A stretch of 64,000 nt of DNA from Armigeres subalbatus (taxonomy: Eukaryota > Arthropoda > Insecta > Diptera > Culicidae): the NCBI RefSeq assembly GCF_024139115.2, contig NC_085140.1, positions 419,752,283-419,816,282 of the forward strand, in the 5' to 3' direction. Shown here one piece after another: positions 11,554 to 22,190 of the stretch. A model generated the notes under the pieces. It was given only the letters and a program-made list of their open reading frames with translations, did not search any database and had not been told where the DNA came from. Both the position numbers and the translations under genes were made by a program. Positions within the stretch are counted from its first letter, which is position 1. The number at the start of each line of letters is the position of its first letter.

Positions 11554-12719
11554 TAATAGATTACCGAAATGTGACGCATTTTAACGAGAGAGAATTTGAA
11601 ATGCTGTGGAAGAAATATTTCATCACCTTTCCGGGGTGCTTTTATTTTCACCGCCGAAGTACATATAAAAATGTCTATTATTTTTTCCTAATGATGTACA
11701 CCGAGGCAAATTTCCGTATACCTAATATGTGTGAAACCACATAAATTTTTGCAATTAGAAGCCACTAATAATGAATATGTTTGAGGAATATAAAACCTAT
11801 AATTTTTCTTCAAATAAAACCTATGTCGCACAACGCAATAATTTTTATGTTTGAGCATAATAATTTTGATTAATGGCACACACATAAAGGTTATGTTTGA
11901 GTATTATATAATATATTTGGATTATTTTGAAAAATTATTAGCATTTTCAATGTTGGGGCATCCCGGATTATTTATTTTCTGGTGAAAAAATATATTTTGT
12001 ATCCAATATACAAATGAAAATACATAAAAGAAAATGTGCACATGTTTGGTCTTTGCGTAGAGTCTTCCATATCTCGAGTTCCGAAAATACTGGAGTACAT
12101 GCCGCCAATTCCTCGACCACTGCGTATTTCGTCCCGATTCTATATGCCGGATCAGATACAATTTTTCCACACCTGCCTCAACGGAATCTGTAAGTTGAAT
12201 GAAACATGATGTTTTATATGGTTTTGTCCGAAACTTGTTCAAATAAACTTACCATTTTCCATTATGTTTTGCTCACGGAAATTTTGGGTTCCAAGTAAAG
12301 ACGGTTGCGATCCACCGTCCTCAGATTGGAACTATGCAAGTAGTCGAGGTATCCAACCGATGGCATGATTTAGTAAAAAAAATCCTTGGAACAAAAAACA
12401 GGATCCTAAACCTGAGACAAATGCATTGCGATTATTTTAGGTATGGTGAAGTAAATGTTAATAATGTTTAAAAAATACCTTTGAAACAGGTCGAAGTCCA
12501 GCCGAAAGTGTTCCATTTTCTTTGCCATATCTTGTTAGCTCAAACATAAGCATCATTGGTAGAATTGAATAATTTTTGACTATTAGATTTCCCGAATCAA
12601 AATCATAGCAACCCACCACACATAATTGAAATAAGGAGTTCATATAGCTGTTACAGACTGCCACATAAAAGGGAAAATGTATATAATAACACTTATGTAA
12701 CTGCAAATAACAATGATGT

Positions 12720-12930
12720 TCACACTTAGTTCAGCTCGGCATTTTTTTATTCTTTTGCCGAGATCCGCACAGCCGAGCGCTCGGTTCTTGACTTTTTGCT
12801 GATATCTCAGCAGAAAAAGCAATTTGTTTACTGCGGCACTCAAAGGAGCCGCCGTAATCATACGTCCATTCAGCCGATATTTCAGTTAACGAACTTTAAC
12901 CGAGATTTGCACAGCCGAGATCGGTGGAAA
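12720..12930. repeat. Dispersed repeat fragment with cagccgag motifs
   Basis: Repeated tgccgagatccgcacagccg-type words. Similar material is at 61640-61860. Ends not resolved. Confidence 0.4.
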
Positions 12931-13689
12931 TTTTTAAGTGTGTTCGTTATTCCTTATGAAAAGTATGTTTTCTTTCCAAATAGGCAATACATTTGGAATT
13001 TTATTAGTGTAGGATAACGTCTTTCGGGAAGATAGGAGGGTAAGGTGCAATTTTTTCATACAGCAAACATGTTCATCTGTCTATCGATTATCAATTTTTC
13101 TCTTTTTCTTTAATTTGCTCAGTCAATATGGATCACGGAAGATCCTAGCAACCTATCGCGTCTGGCCAAACTACTGCGATTCCATTCCAACGTGCTGATA
13201 CCACATTAACTCCAGTCGTCCAACAGTAAGAGCTAAAATCAGGAATGCCCTGTTCGCCTTCGTCTTTCAACCTTGCAGTGCGCTACCGTTTCCAATGCTT
13301 CGCTGGACCAACCAAAGGAACGTCTTAGCTTTGCTAACGCCCACTAGAAGATCCACGCCTCTATAGAAAATTTATACCAATTATCAACAACCAGAAACCA
13401 GCATGGCTCGAGTATGTTTGAAATCGTAAGTATTGTGGGTTATCTCAGGGTTAAGTTAATAAATAGTCTTATTCAATCTTGCTAATTTTTTTTCCAAATA
13501 TGCGTGAATCCAGGACTGCTCCACGACCACGAACATAACAACAACGCCTCCTGTCCTACAGGCAAATATATCTCAGATTAAAAAAATCGACCAGGTACAC
13601 AAGCAGAAAGAAAGTCTTTTAAATAACGATTGCTAAGACAAAATAATATTGTGTTGTTTTACTTGCAATGTTAAACTGACAGCATAATG

Positions 13690-13813
13690 TATTTCAATGA
13701 GTGTTGACACTTTTTAATCCGGAAAACTCCGAACTTTTTAATCCAGAGAGCTCCGAGATCCGGACTAACGAGTCATTGGATTAGCAAAGGCCGGATAAGC
13801 GGGGGATACTGTA
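13690..13813. mobile_element. pogo-like element fragment, right end
   Basis: Contains ttaatccggaaaactccgaa and ends ggataagcgggggatactg followed by TA, like the right end of the element at 8306-9981. The left end is absent. Confidence 0.55.
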
Positions 13814-14688
13814 TATTGAATCTAATAATAAATCAGAATTCGAATGAAATCTACAGTATATTTCTTTGTTTCACAATCTATTCTATCAACAGGAAAAATC
13901 CACATTTCTTGTGAGATGCAAAAAAATTATGTACATCATTACAAAATATCATTACACTATGTAATGTCAATTCAACATATCAAAGTGTAATAATGTTTTG
14001 TGAAGATGTGAATAATTCATTTTTGCATGTCACAAGAAATGTGAATGTGTTAATACAATAAATTGTGAAACATTAAATCGTATTGTATTTCTATTGTAAT
14101 ACTGCAGTGAAATTTATTCTAATTCCTATTGTACTACTATGGTAAAACAATAAAAAAAAATCAGGAAAAACATTTAAAACACATTGTTTTCTATTGTTTG
14201 GTCCGTAGAAATCATCCCATTAAAGAACTGTAGAATCAATTGTTTTGCTCTAAATTTTGTATGGAAAATATGCGAATTTTTTATTGTAAAGATACATAAC
14301 AAATTAACAACCCCCCTTTTTTTATTGTAAAAGTCCCATTTACCATTCATTTTATCGTGCAAAACCATTAATTCTAATGCAATTTTATTGTATAATTTCC
14401 TTTTAATTCAATGGTTGTTATTAAGTACTAAATAGTGTTGTAACAGTAAAACTTATTGTTTTTCAATGATTTTTTTTATCCGGGTTCGTGATCACAATTT
14501 TATTCAAAATCCCGTCTTTTTTCAAATTCCTTTTTCAAAACGTCGTGACGTCATCTAAATGTTGGTTTTTCATTTTCATTTTTTCATGTTCGATTTAGAT
14601 GTAAACAATATGCACGCCATTGCCTAACAATTATAGCAAAGAAAGCCTTACAATGATTAAATCAACTTTAATCCTCAAAAGAATAAAT

Positions 14689-14943
14689 CTAGAGTGCTTT
14701 GAGAATAGGTCGTATGTGCAAAAGAGAGTCTCTCTTTGGTTCCATTCTCTTGTGATTATTACAAAACTATACAAAAGTTTACTTCGGATTTTTTGGCGGA
14801 TATCTAAAGGCAATAACTTTGTCTAGCGTGCTGTAGTGAAAATGTAGCAGAAAATTCAAAACTAGCGGATCTATTAGCGAAAGAGAGCGTAACCAAAGAG
14901 AGTCTCTCTTTTGCACATACGACCTATTCTCAAAGCAATCTAG
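14689..14943. mobile_element. Foldback MITE
   Basis: About 50-bp inverted arms beginning CTAGAGTGCTTTGAGAATAG, including agagagtctctctttggtt on both sides. Target duplication unclear. Confidence 0.65.
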
Positions 14944-15049
14944 AAATCAAAAATAATCCCAGCAATGAGTGGATAGACCGAATATGGTTTTAGCTTACAT
15001 TTTAATCTATTTAGCTTTTATATTTTTATCCGTGTAGCGCAGCTGTCAA

Positions 15050-16474
15050 CACTGTGCCAGCAAAGTACTCTTTAATGGGTGAAAAAGTACCCATTTTGAA
15101 GTTAAATAGTTCAACTCATTAAAAGAGTAAACAGCGTTTACTCATTAATGAGTAAAAGGCATGTACGTCAAATTCGGGCGTACTTTTTACCCATTATAGG
15201 AAAGAACATTTTCGGAGAAATGGGTATTTTTTACTCTTGATTATTTAAATACGAGAAAGGCAAAAATGGCCTGAATTTAATGTTACTCATCGAAAAAAGT
15301 GACGCAATTACAAGGTATGTGTAGAAAAACTCTTTATTTTATATTTTATTTCCTGTAGATACATGACAAGACATATTTAGAACAGCAGCTTTGCTTTTTT
15401 GTTCGCAAATCTGTTTTACCGGGTCGCATCGAGGAACCCATCGGACGAACAGATTCCATCATTAAGGGGAGAACTCGTTTTATGCGTGTTCGGCGGCCGC
15501 CTCTGGAACCAGTCAACCAAATTGATGGTTTTGTGCCAACCATCTTTGCCGATCGCCGCAACAACGGAATCGCCAGGGGAGTTTGGATATGAAGCTGGCA
15601 TTCTGCAGATTGTGCACTGGCAGTACCAATTTCACATCCTCGATGTACCCAAGCACGACACAATCCATATTAACGCGGACCAATCCAGCACTATCCTCGT
15701 ACTGCGGCCTGCGGGTGAAAAAAAAATTATTTTGTGAAGGTGGGCCGGGTTACGAGGAGCTTACATTGTAATCACTTCCACAAAGTCCGATTTTCCTGTG
15801 ACGTCTGGCCGAAATACAACAGCATATCGTAGCATCCCTGCATCATGTACAGCATCAAATATATTTACCGCAGTCTCATGATTCAATTCTGGAAAGAAAC
15901 GTAAGATTAAAATGGAAAAGTTCGGCGTATCCAGCAAGCAACTTACAATCCTCATGAACAGCTATTTTGGACATCCTTGTCTTGGAACAGCTGGAACAGC
16001 TCCTAATTCCCGTTGGCTGCCGTATTAGCTTTGCTATCCATGACCCCGTCACCATGACCTCGCGTCAGTGGCGTAGCCAGAAAATTGGTCTGGGGGGGGT
16101 TTTCTGAACATTTTTTAATTTCGAGAAGGTTCGAAAAAAGTTTTCTTCTAAAAAAATTTGTCTCTGGGGGGGTTTATTTCCAAAACCACCCCCGTGGCTA
16201 CGCCACTGCCTCGCGTTATATTATAATTCATAATATTTTAAAATATTTGTTCCTAACATAACTAGCAAATATGCTACAATCGACAAACTGCACAAAACGT
16301 ACAAAAAGTACATTTTGTTTTTCACTCATTAAAGGGTATATACAAGGAACTTGAAAATGGGCATAAAATACTCATTGTGCAAAAAAAATAATCACCCATT
16401 TTTTTGACAGTTTCATATATCGCCAGAAAAGGGGTGATTTTTACTCTTTAAAGAGTATTGTCGGGTTTACAGTG
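15050..16474. mobile_element. Non-autonomous CACTA-like (CACTG-ended) element
   Basis: Starts CACTGTGCCAGC at 15050 and ends TTTACAGTG at 16474. It has AA on both flanks (15048-15049, 16475-16476), a 2-bp duplication as at the larger CACTG element at 53358-59577. Both ends carry clusters of actcattaaagagta-like palindromic words (15065-15240 and 16320-16460), a feature of CACTA/EnSpm elements. The interior (15346-15960) has a minus-strand coding-looking stretch including QYEDSAGLVRVNMDC but no intact gene. A hAT-type MITE sits at 16066-16208. Confidence 0.6.
16066..16208. mobile_element. hAT-type MITE
   Basis: Inverted ends CAGTGGCGTAGCCAG and GTGGCTACGCCACTG, with a perfect 8-bp target duplication cctcgcgt (16058-16065 and 16209-16216). 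Confidence 0.9.
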
Positions 16475-16681
16475 AACCCCATACAGATGCACCGTAGTAA
16501 ACATGAATTTGACACTTTTGGAAATTTTGACAGTTTTGGGCATTCTGACAATTTTGGTTTGTGCACGTTTAATTCAGTTGACCTTTTTCCATGAGTTTCA
16601 ACTGGGTTAACTCCTGTAAACGACTCGTTTTTTTTGGCGTGTACGGTTAGTGCACTACACGATTCAGAGGAATAAATCATT

Positions 16682-17049
16682 TTTAAGCAGACCCCACACG
16701 ACGGAAAAAGTTTGACAAACTCTTGATTATTGAAGAAAAAGATTGATCGTGTGAGTGCGAACCCAAAATATTGAAGTAAATATTGAGGGAAATCAGAAAA
16801 GTTTGATATTCTTTTCAACATTTCCCCTCCTCTCCCCCCGCCGTTTGCCCCCAGGAGTCGATGACGGTTGAGTGTGGGCGTGTTTTGTGCGTTATACCGC
16901 TATTTGATTCATATTAGTTCAAGAAAAAATTTAGTTTTTCTTCAGCTACGGCCATCCCGGCTAATCAGTGAAAATATTGAAGAAAAGTTTGATGAAAAGT
17001 TTGACGAAAAAAGTATTGTCAATATATGCCTCGTGTAAGGTCTGCTTTA
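16682..17049. mobile_element. MITE with agcagacc ends
   Basis: Left end agcagaccccacacgacgg; right end complement agcagaccttacacgagg; tttgac/gtcaaa words recur near both ends. Target duplication could not be decided. Confidence 0.55.
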
Positions 17050-17078
17050 AGTTATAAATCTGTGTAAGTCAACGAATA

Positions 17079-17176
17079 AGAGCCCCGCACATAGGATACG
17101 TTTGCGTTGCGTTTGACAGTTTTCCCATGGGAAATGTGTCAAACGCAACGCAAACGTATCCTATGTGCGGGGCTCT
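17079..17176. repeat. Near-perfect 98-bp palindrome (hairpin)
   Basis: Arms of about 41 bp starting agagccccgcacataggata, separated by a short loop around tttcccatgggaaat. Most likely a tiny foldback MITE. The RNA would form a long pre-miRNA-like stem. Confidence 0.75.
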
Positions 17177-17418
17177 AAAAGAGTAAACATATTTAGGTAT
17201 AAATTTTATGTTTGCTACGGTGATTTTGACTTTTGCTATTGAGATGCTCACGTCCGAATGTGTGAGTGGCGATAAAAGGAAAACAAACACTCCTAGATGG
17301 TGCTACTCAGCAAAGTTTGGGTAAAAATGAGTATATTTTCCATATATTTTTTGACTCCTTCGCAACCATCGTGATGACTCGATCAATTTTGAGGTTATGA
17401 GCAGAAGGAAAACAAACA

Positions 17419-18389
17419 TCTCGGGAACTTTTTCAAATCGGCGTATGTAACATTTTGATCAAGCTGAGAAAATGAGCTTGGAAGTTTTCAGATTTTTTTT
17501 TATTCCTATTTAGAAACTAAACATTTTTATTGCAATTGAATACACCTCAATGATACATTATGAAAAGGTTCATCGTCACTGACCCTGAAATCTGCACTGC
17601 GTATGAACATTTCAGTTATTTTGATAAAAATATATGTTACAACGTTCTGCAACAGATAAATCACATACGTCGTTTTGATACGTCAGCATGATCGAGGTCA
17701 TGCTACTTTCGTCGAAATGTTACGCTAAAAGATATTTTAGTTACTAGATAAAGATTGTCGCTTCGGTTCCCTTTGTTCTGCTGTCCGAAACATGTGTGGT
17801 ACATACCTGTCAAATCGTATGGATTTTCCTTCTTTGACATTTAGCTCCCCTATCCTCGCCAGCAAAAGATGTTCCGGACAGCGACGACAGCGACAATCTT
17901 TATCTAGTAACTAAAATATCTTTTGTTACGCTCCTCCGTACGCTGCATTGTTGATACGTCGAAATGTTGCGTCAAGTTGAAACGTTTCACGCACATGCGA
18001 CAAAAAAGTTGCAACACTTACAACACGACGTAACAACATTTGCTGCAGAAAAACAACGTAAATGTTTTTCTTAACGAAAATCAGAATATTCAAGCAACAT
18101 GTTTAATTTTGAAATCAGTGATGAAAAAGTACAAGCAGACGCATGTTTTAAACTATTTAGTTGTTCGAAAAAACTTTTTAAAGTACATTTTCTGCTAAGC
18201 GGTGTATGTGCAATATTTTCAACAATGATGTTACACCGTTTTGAAAAAAAATGATTTACATTTTTAAAAACACATTTTCATGTAGCTTTGAAGATATACA
18301 CATTTTTAGATGAATTTAATGCCATATGCTGTTAAAAACGGGTTTGTTTACAATTTGCGACATACGCCGTTTTGAAAAAGTACCCGAGA
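17419..18389. mobile_element. TIR element related to the hairpin at 54804-55036
   Basis: Inverted ends TCTCGGGAACTTTTTCAAAT and complement TCTCGGGTACTTTTTCAAAA followed by cggcgtatgt. The element at 54804-55036 begins with the same type of end. A family B MITE is inserted inside. Confidence 0.55.
17727..17934. mobile_element. MITE family B, complete copy
   Basis: 208 bp with perfect 36-bp inverted repeats, starting aaaagatattttagttacta, and a perfect 8-bp target duplication gttacgct (17719-17726, 17935-17942). The 8-bp duplication suggests a hAT-like or related transposase. Confidence 0.9.
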
Positions 18390-18461
18390 CATGTATTTAC
18401 ACATGCCGAATTGCACATCAGTGTGCGAGCGTTAAACGTCACTCATCTCTATATATATTTA

Positions 18462-18463
<2 letters not shown>

Positions 18464-18514
<51 letters not shown>
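18464..18514. repeat. (TA)n microsatellite
   Basis: About 25 TA dinucleotides without interruption, at the left border of the next element. Confidence 0.9.
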
Positions 18515-18519
<5 letters not shown>

Positions 18520-18520
<1 letters not shown>

Positions 18521-20062
18521 CATTACCCATATTTGGGTGTTGTATACATAACCTATATTATGTGTGAAATGTACAGAGAAAATAGGTGAATTTCACCCAT
18601 ATTATTGGTAAAGTGGTTTTACCAATTTATGGGTAAATTAATTTACTCATATTTGGGTGAAAATTTTCAACTTTGTTGTTTACAGTTCACAAAATTTATT
18701 GTTGTTTGTTGTAACTGAATTAGCTCCCAAATAAGGTCTCAAAAACGGTGCGTTCCACGGTATTCGGTAAATTATTACGACGTGGAGCATCCAGCACCAG
18801 CGACACTATTACGGTCGTCACACTGGCCGATCAGGCGGACTAATCCGACTCACCGTTGTCATCCTCAAGGCTTTGAGGGAACCATTTCCCAGCTGAGCGG
18901 TACTCTTCGCAATCAGCATCTGTTGCAGCAGGTAAGGTTCAATAATGATCTGTTCCTCTAACTTCCATAGTGACATTCTATTTTCTTCATTTTTATAGGA
19001 CCAGCAAAAGCCGCGAAACATCCACATCATGTGTATTTGCGGAGGTAACGGTTCCGTTCTCGATCATGCCCATGATAGAAGTTCGGCAAGCATACAGTCG
19101 ACAAAGCAATTTATTAATGTGACCAGTAGGCTTCCAGCCATCTACTCATCAATCGACTGATGCCTTTGCTTAACAAACAGCACTACGACCCCTCGGAATT
19201 TGCCGGAAAAATACCGAAATGAAACGGTAAGTAATGCGGGATAAATATCTTTAGTACTAGACAAAGTACTATATTATTTATGTTCTTTTTTAGAAAACCT
19301 ATAAATGACGCGATTCAAGGCCGTTTCAAGCAGGAAATTGTGGACTATGTGGAACACCACAACTAGCTGCTTCCTTCAAACACCGCCAAGTTAGGACGGT
19401 TAGTATGCTCTTCAAAGACCCCACCATCAGAGCATCAGACCACATTCCAGCAGCCCACCTGCTCCTCCCACAGCCGTTACTAAAACCGTTTCACTTTTAG
19501 GTAAGTTCAAATTATGACTCGTACTGATACAATAGAAATATTCAGTATTCTTCTCTGTTAACAGTTGTCTGTCGAGGAATCAAGGACACAGGACTTGGAA
19601 TTGGGACATGTGATGAGATGTATGTCGACCTCACTAGTAATCTTTCGCACAGCTTTGGTTGCGATTCTCAACCAGAAGCAGCTACTGAGGGAATCGCTCC
19701 CGGCTTAATGGCTGTAAACGCTTTGTAGGTTGCCGCGCCAGCGACTTGAAAATTGCATGATCATATTTTGAACGACCAGGATTGTACGATTATACCTTAA
19801 GATTTTATTATTATGTTTAATAAATTAATATGATTCTTTGTGGCTTCTTTAATTTGAAACTAAAAACAAGATCATAAATCACCCAAATATGGGTGAAAGT
19901 TACCAATAAATCACCTATGCAAGTACCCATATTTGGGTAAACTGGGCTTACCCGAAGGTTTACCCATAAATAGGTAAAGTGCACTTCACCCATATCTAGG
20001 TATGTGCACTTTTTGGTGATTTTAGGTATTCTTCACCCATATTTGGGTGGACTGAACTAAGC
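18520..20062. mobile_element. Non-autonomous element with ACCCATATTTGGGT subterminal repeats
   Basis: Words of the type acccatatttgggt recur at 18526-18665 and 19876-20050 in both orientations. The right terminus is aactaagcgtgt, like the ends of the next element. The interior (18740-19830) looks like a decayed gene copy: gtaagtaatg and ttttttag intron-like signals near 19228 and 19290, a final exon-like stretch containing KDTGLGIGTCDEMYVD (about 19590) and aataaa near 19819. No continuous frame survives. The left terminus runs into the TA microsatellite. Confidence 0.5.
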
Positions 20063-20335
20063 GTGTACCTATCGAGCAAAGTAAACAAATGCTTGTTGGT
20101 GAGGCGAAAGTATTGTTATCGCCTAATGATTATTATGGCGAATTAAAACGCATGAATTAAAATGTATTAGATTTGATCTAGAAACAGCTTTAAAAAACAT
20201 CAATATATTCCCCAATAAAGTAGCAACAAGAAACTCACGTGTTTGCACTCTGTGGGTGACTAGGTTATCGAATTAAAAAGCTTTAGAAGAGGACGCTCCC
20301 GTGAAGTCACTTGAAGGGTTGAACAAAAGTGAACA
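20063..20335. other. Short spacer, no gene seen
   Basis: Unassigned AT-rich sequence between two elements. Confidence 0.4.
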
Positions 20336-22077
20336 CGCTTAAAGTCATTCACACAATTTTGTGTTTCGTTCACACAAAACGGGCCTAACCTGGAACAACA
20401 CATATTATGAGTAACTGCCATTTACACAATTTTGTGTTTCATTCACACAGAACGGGGCTCTCCTGGAACAACACATATTATGAGTAACTGCCATGTTACT
20501 CATTTTAGTGTAACTGACGGCTAACGATTTTCGATGAGTTCTTTTCACACAGTGAGAGAGCAGTCGGAAATCGGACCTAACCTCAATTATATTTTTTCAT
20601 GTAAATTGAAAATTATCGCAACATTTTTATACTATTTCAGAGGAGTCCCCATTTGTTTCGATATGACCAAACTAAAGTGCGATGTTTACAAACATATATA
20701 GTCGCACATTTTAGTTGTATCGTATCGAAACATAACGAAAATCCACAGAAAAAGTCATTTTCGTTGCGGTGCATGCTGGACGCAACCGCCATCATGGCGA
20801 TCAAAATGGACTTGACAGTTCGAAGCAAAGTTTCTTACACATATTAAAAGAATAAAAGACATTACACAACGACTGTGCATGTCTTACACATAATTTTCAC
20901 ACAGATTGCTATTCTCTCGTGTCATCGTCGTCATGTGTGAAAATTATTCATGCGATGTGTAATTTACTTTAAGCGTGCGGCTAACGATTTTTGATGAGTT
21001 CATTTCACACAGTGAGAGAGTGGTCGAAAACGGACCTAACCTCAATTATATTTTTTCATGTAAATTGAAAATTATCGCAACATTTTTATACTATTTCAGA
21101 GGAGTCCCCATTTGTTTCGATATGACCAAACTAAAGTGCGATGTTTACAAACATATATAGTCGCACATTTTAGTTGTATCGTATCGAAACATAACGAAAA
21201 TCCACAGAAAAAGTCATTTTCTTTCTGTTGCGGTGCATGCTGGACGCAACCGCCATCATGGCGATCAAAATGGACTTGACAGTTCGAAGCAAAGTTTCTT
21301 ACACATATTAAAAGAATAAAAGACATTACACAACGACTGTGCATGTCTTACACATAATTTTCACACAGATTGCTATTCTCTCGTGTCATCGTCGTCATGT
21401 GTGAAAATTATTCATGCGATGTGTAATTTACTTTAAGCATGAAAGTTAGAAATAGAATAATAAGAACAGCATTCAGAATAAGTGTAAGAAGATCCTCTTT
21501 GCGTACACGCTTAAAGTCATTCACACAATTTTGTGTTTCGTTCACACAAAACGGGCCTAACCTGGAACAACACATATTATGAGTAACTGCCATGTTACTC
21601 ATTTTAGTGTAATTGACGGCTAACGATTTTTGATGAGTTCATTTCACACAGTGAGAGAGCGGTCGGAAAACGGACCTAACCTCAATTATATTTTTTCATG
21701 TAAATTGAAAATTATCGCAACATTTTTATACTATTTCAGAGGAGTCCCCATTTGTTTCGATATGACCAAACTAAAGTGCGATGTTTACAAACATATATAG
21801 TCGCACATTTTAGTTGTATCGTATCGAAACATAACGAAAATCCACAGAAAAAGTCATTTTCGTTGCGGTGCATGCTGGACGCAACCGCCATCATGGCGAT
21901 CAAAATGGACTTGACAGTTCGAAGCAAAGTTTCTTACACATATTAAAAGAATAAAAGACATTACACAACGACTGTGCATGTCTTACACATAATTTTCACA
22001 CAGATTGCTATTCTCTCGTGTCATCGTCGTCATGTGTGAAAATTATTCATGCGATGTGTAATTTACTTTAAGCGTGT
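20336..22077. mobile_element. Element with three repeated ~460-bp blocks and acacgcttaaagt ends
   Basis: Outer ends acacgcttaaagt (20336) and actttaagcgtgt (22077) are an exact inverted pair. The block starting cggctaacgattttygatga is present three times (about 20518, 20982, 21616), each ending gatgtgtaatttactttaag. A partial inner border (acacgcttaaagtcattcac at about 21507) shows the array grew by element joining. Cattcacacaattttgtgtt-type words form subterminal repeats. The 61-82 codon frames on either strand are repeated three times and have no recognisable domain. Confidence 0.7.
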
Positions 22078-22190
22078 ATATATAATAGACTCTGCAGACT
22101 CTCCATGGAGAGAATCACAACACAACAACAAAACCACACAAAAATAAAATAAAACTTTTAAAAACAGACCCAGCTCGAGCGATTCATAAA
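22070..22190 (+). promoter_or_regulatory. Likely promoter/5' UTR of the second ZAD gene, abutting a transposon end
   Basis: gtatatataatag at about 22075-22087 resembles a TATA box and overlaps the right end of the element at 20336-22077. About 100 nt of A-rich leader precede the ATG at 22191. A core promoter here is an inference from spacing only. Confidence 0.35.

Larger units (their letters stand above)
10700..14484. mobile_element. Putative large non-autonomous DNA element with ATTGT-rich ends
   Basis: Left end cccggataaaaaattacag and right end tttttttatccggg form an inverted pair. Both end regions (10700-11160 and 13860-14480) are unusually rich in attgt/acaat words, like subterminal repeats. 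The interior has exon-like unconserved sequence (13090-13600), a family A MITE and a pogo-like fragment. No target duplication was identified, so the borders are tentative. Confidence 0.45.

Noticed and set aside
20637..21946. Repeated 61-82 codon frames on both strands
   Set aside because: They recur because the block is triplicated; they overlap antisense and have no conserved domain.
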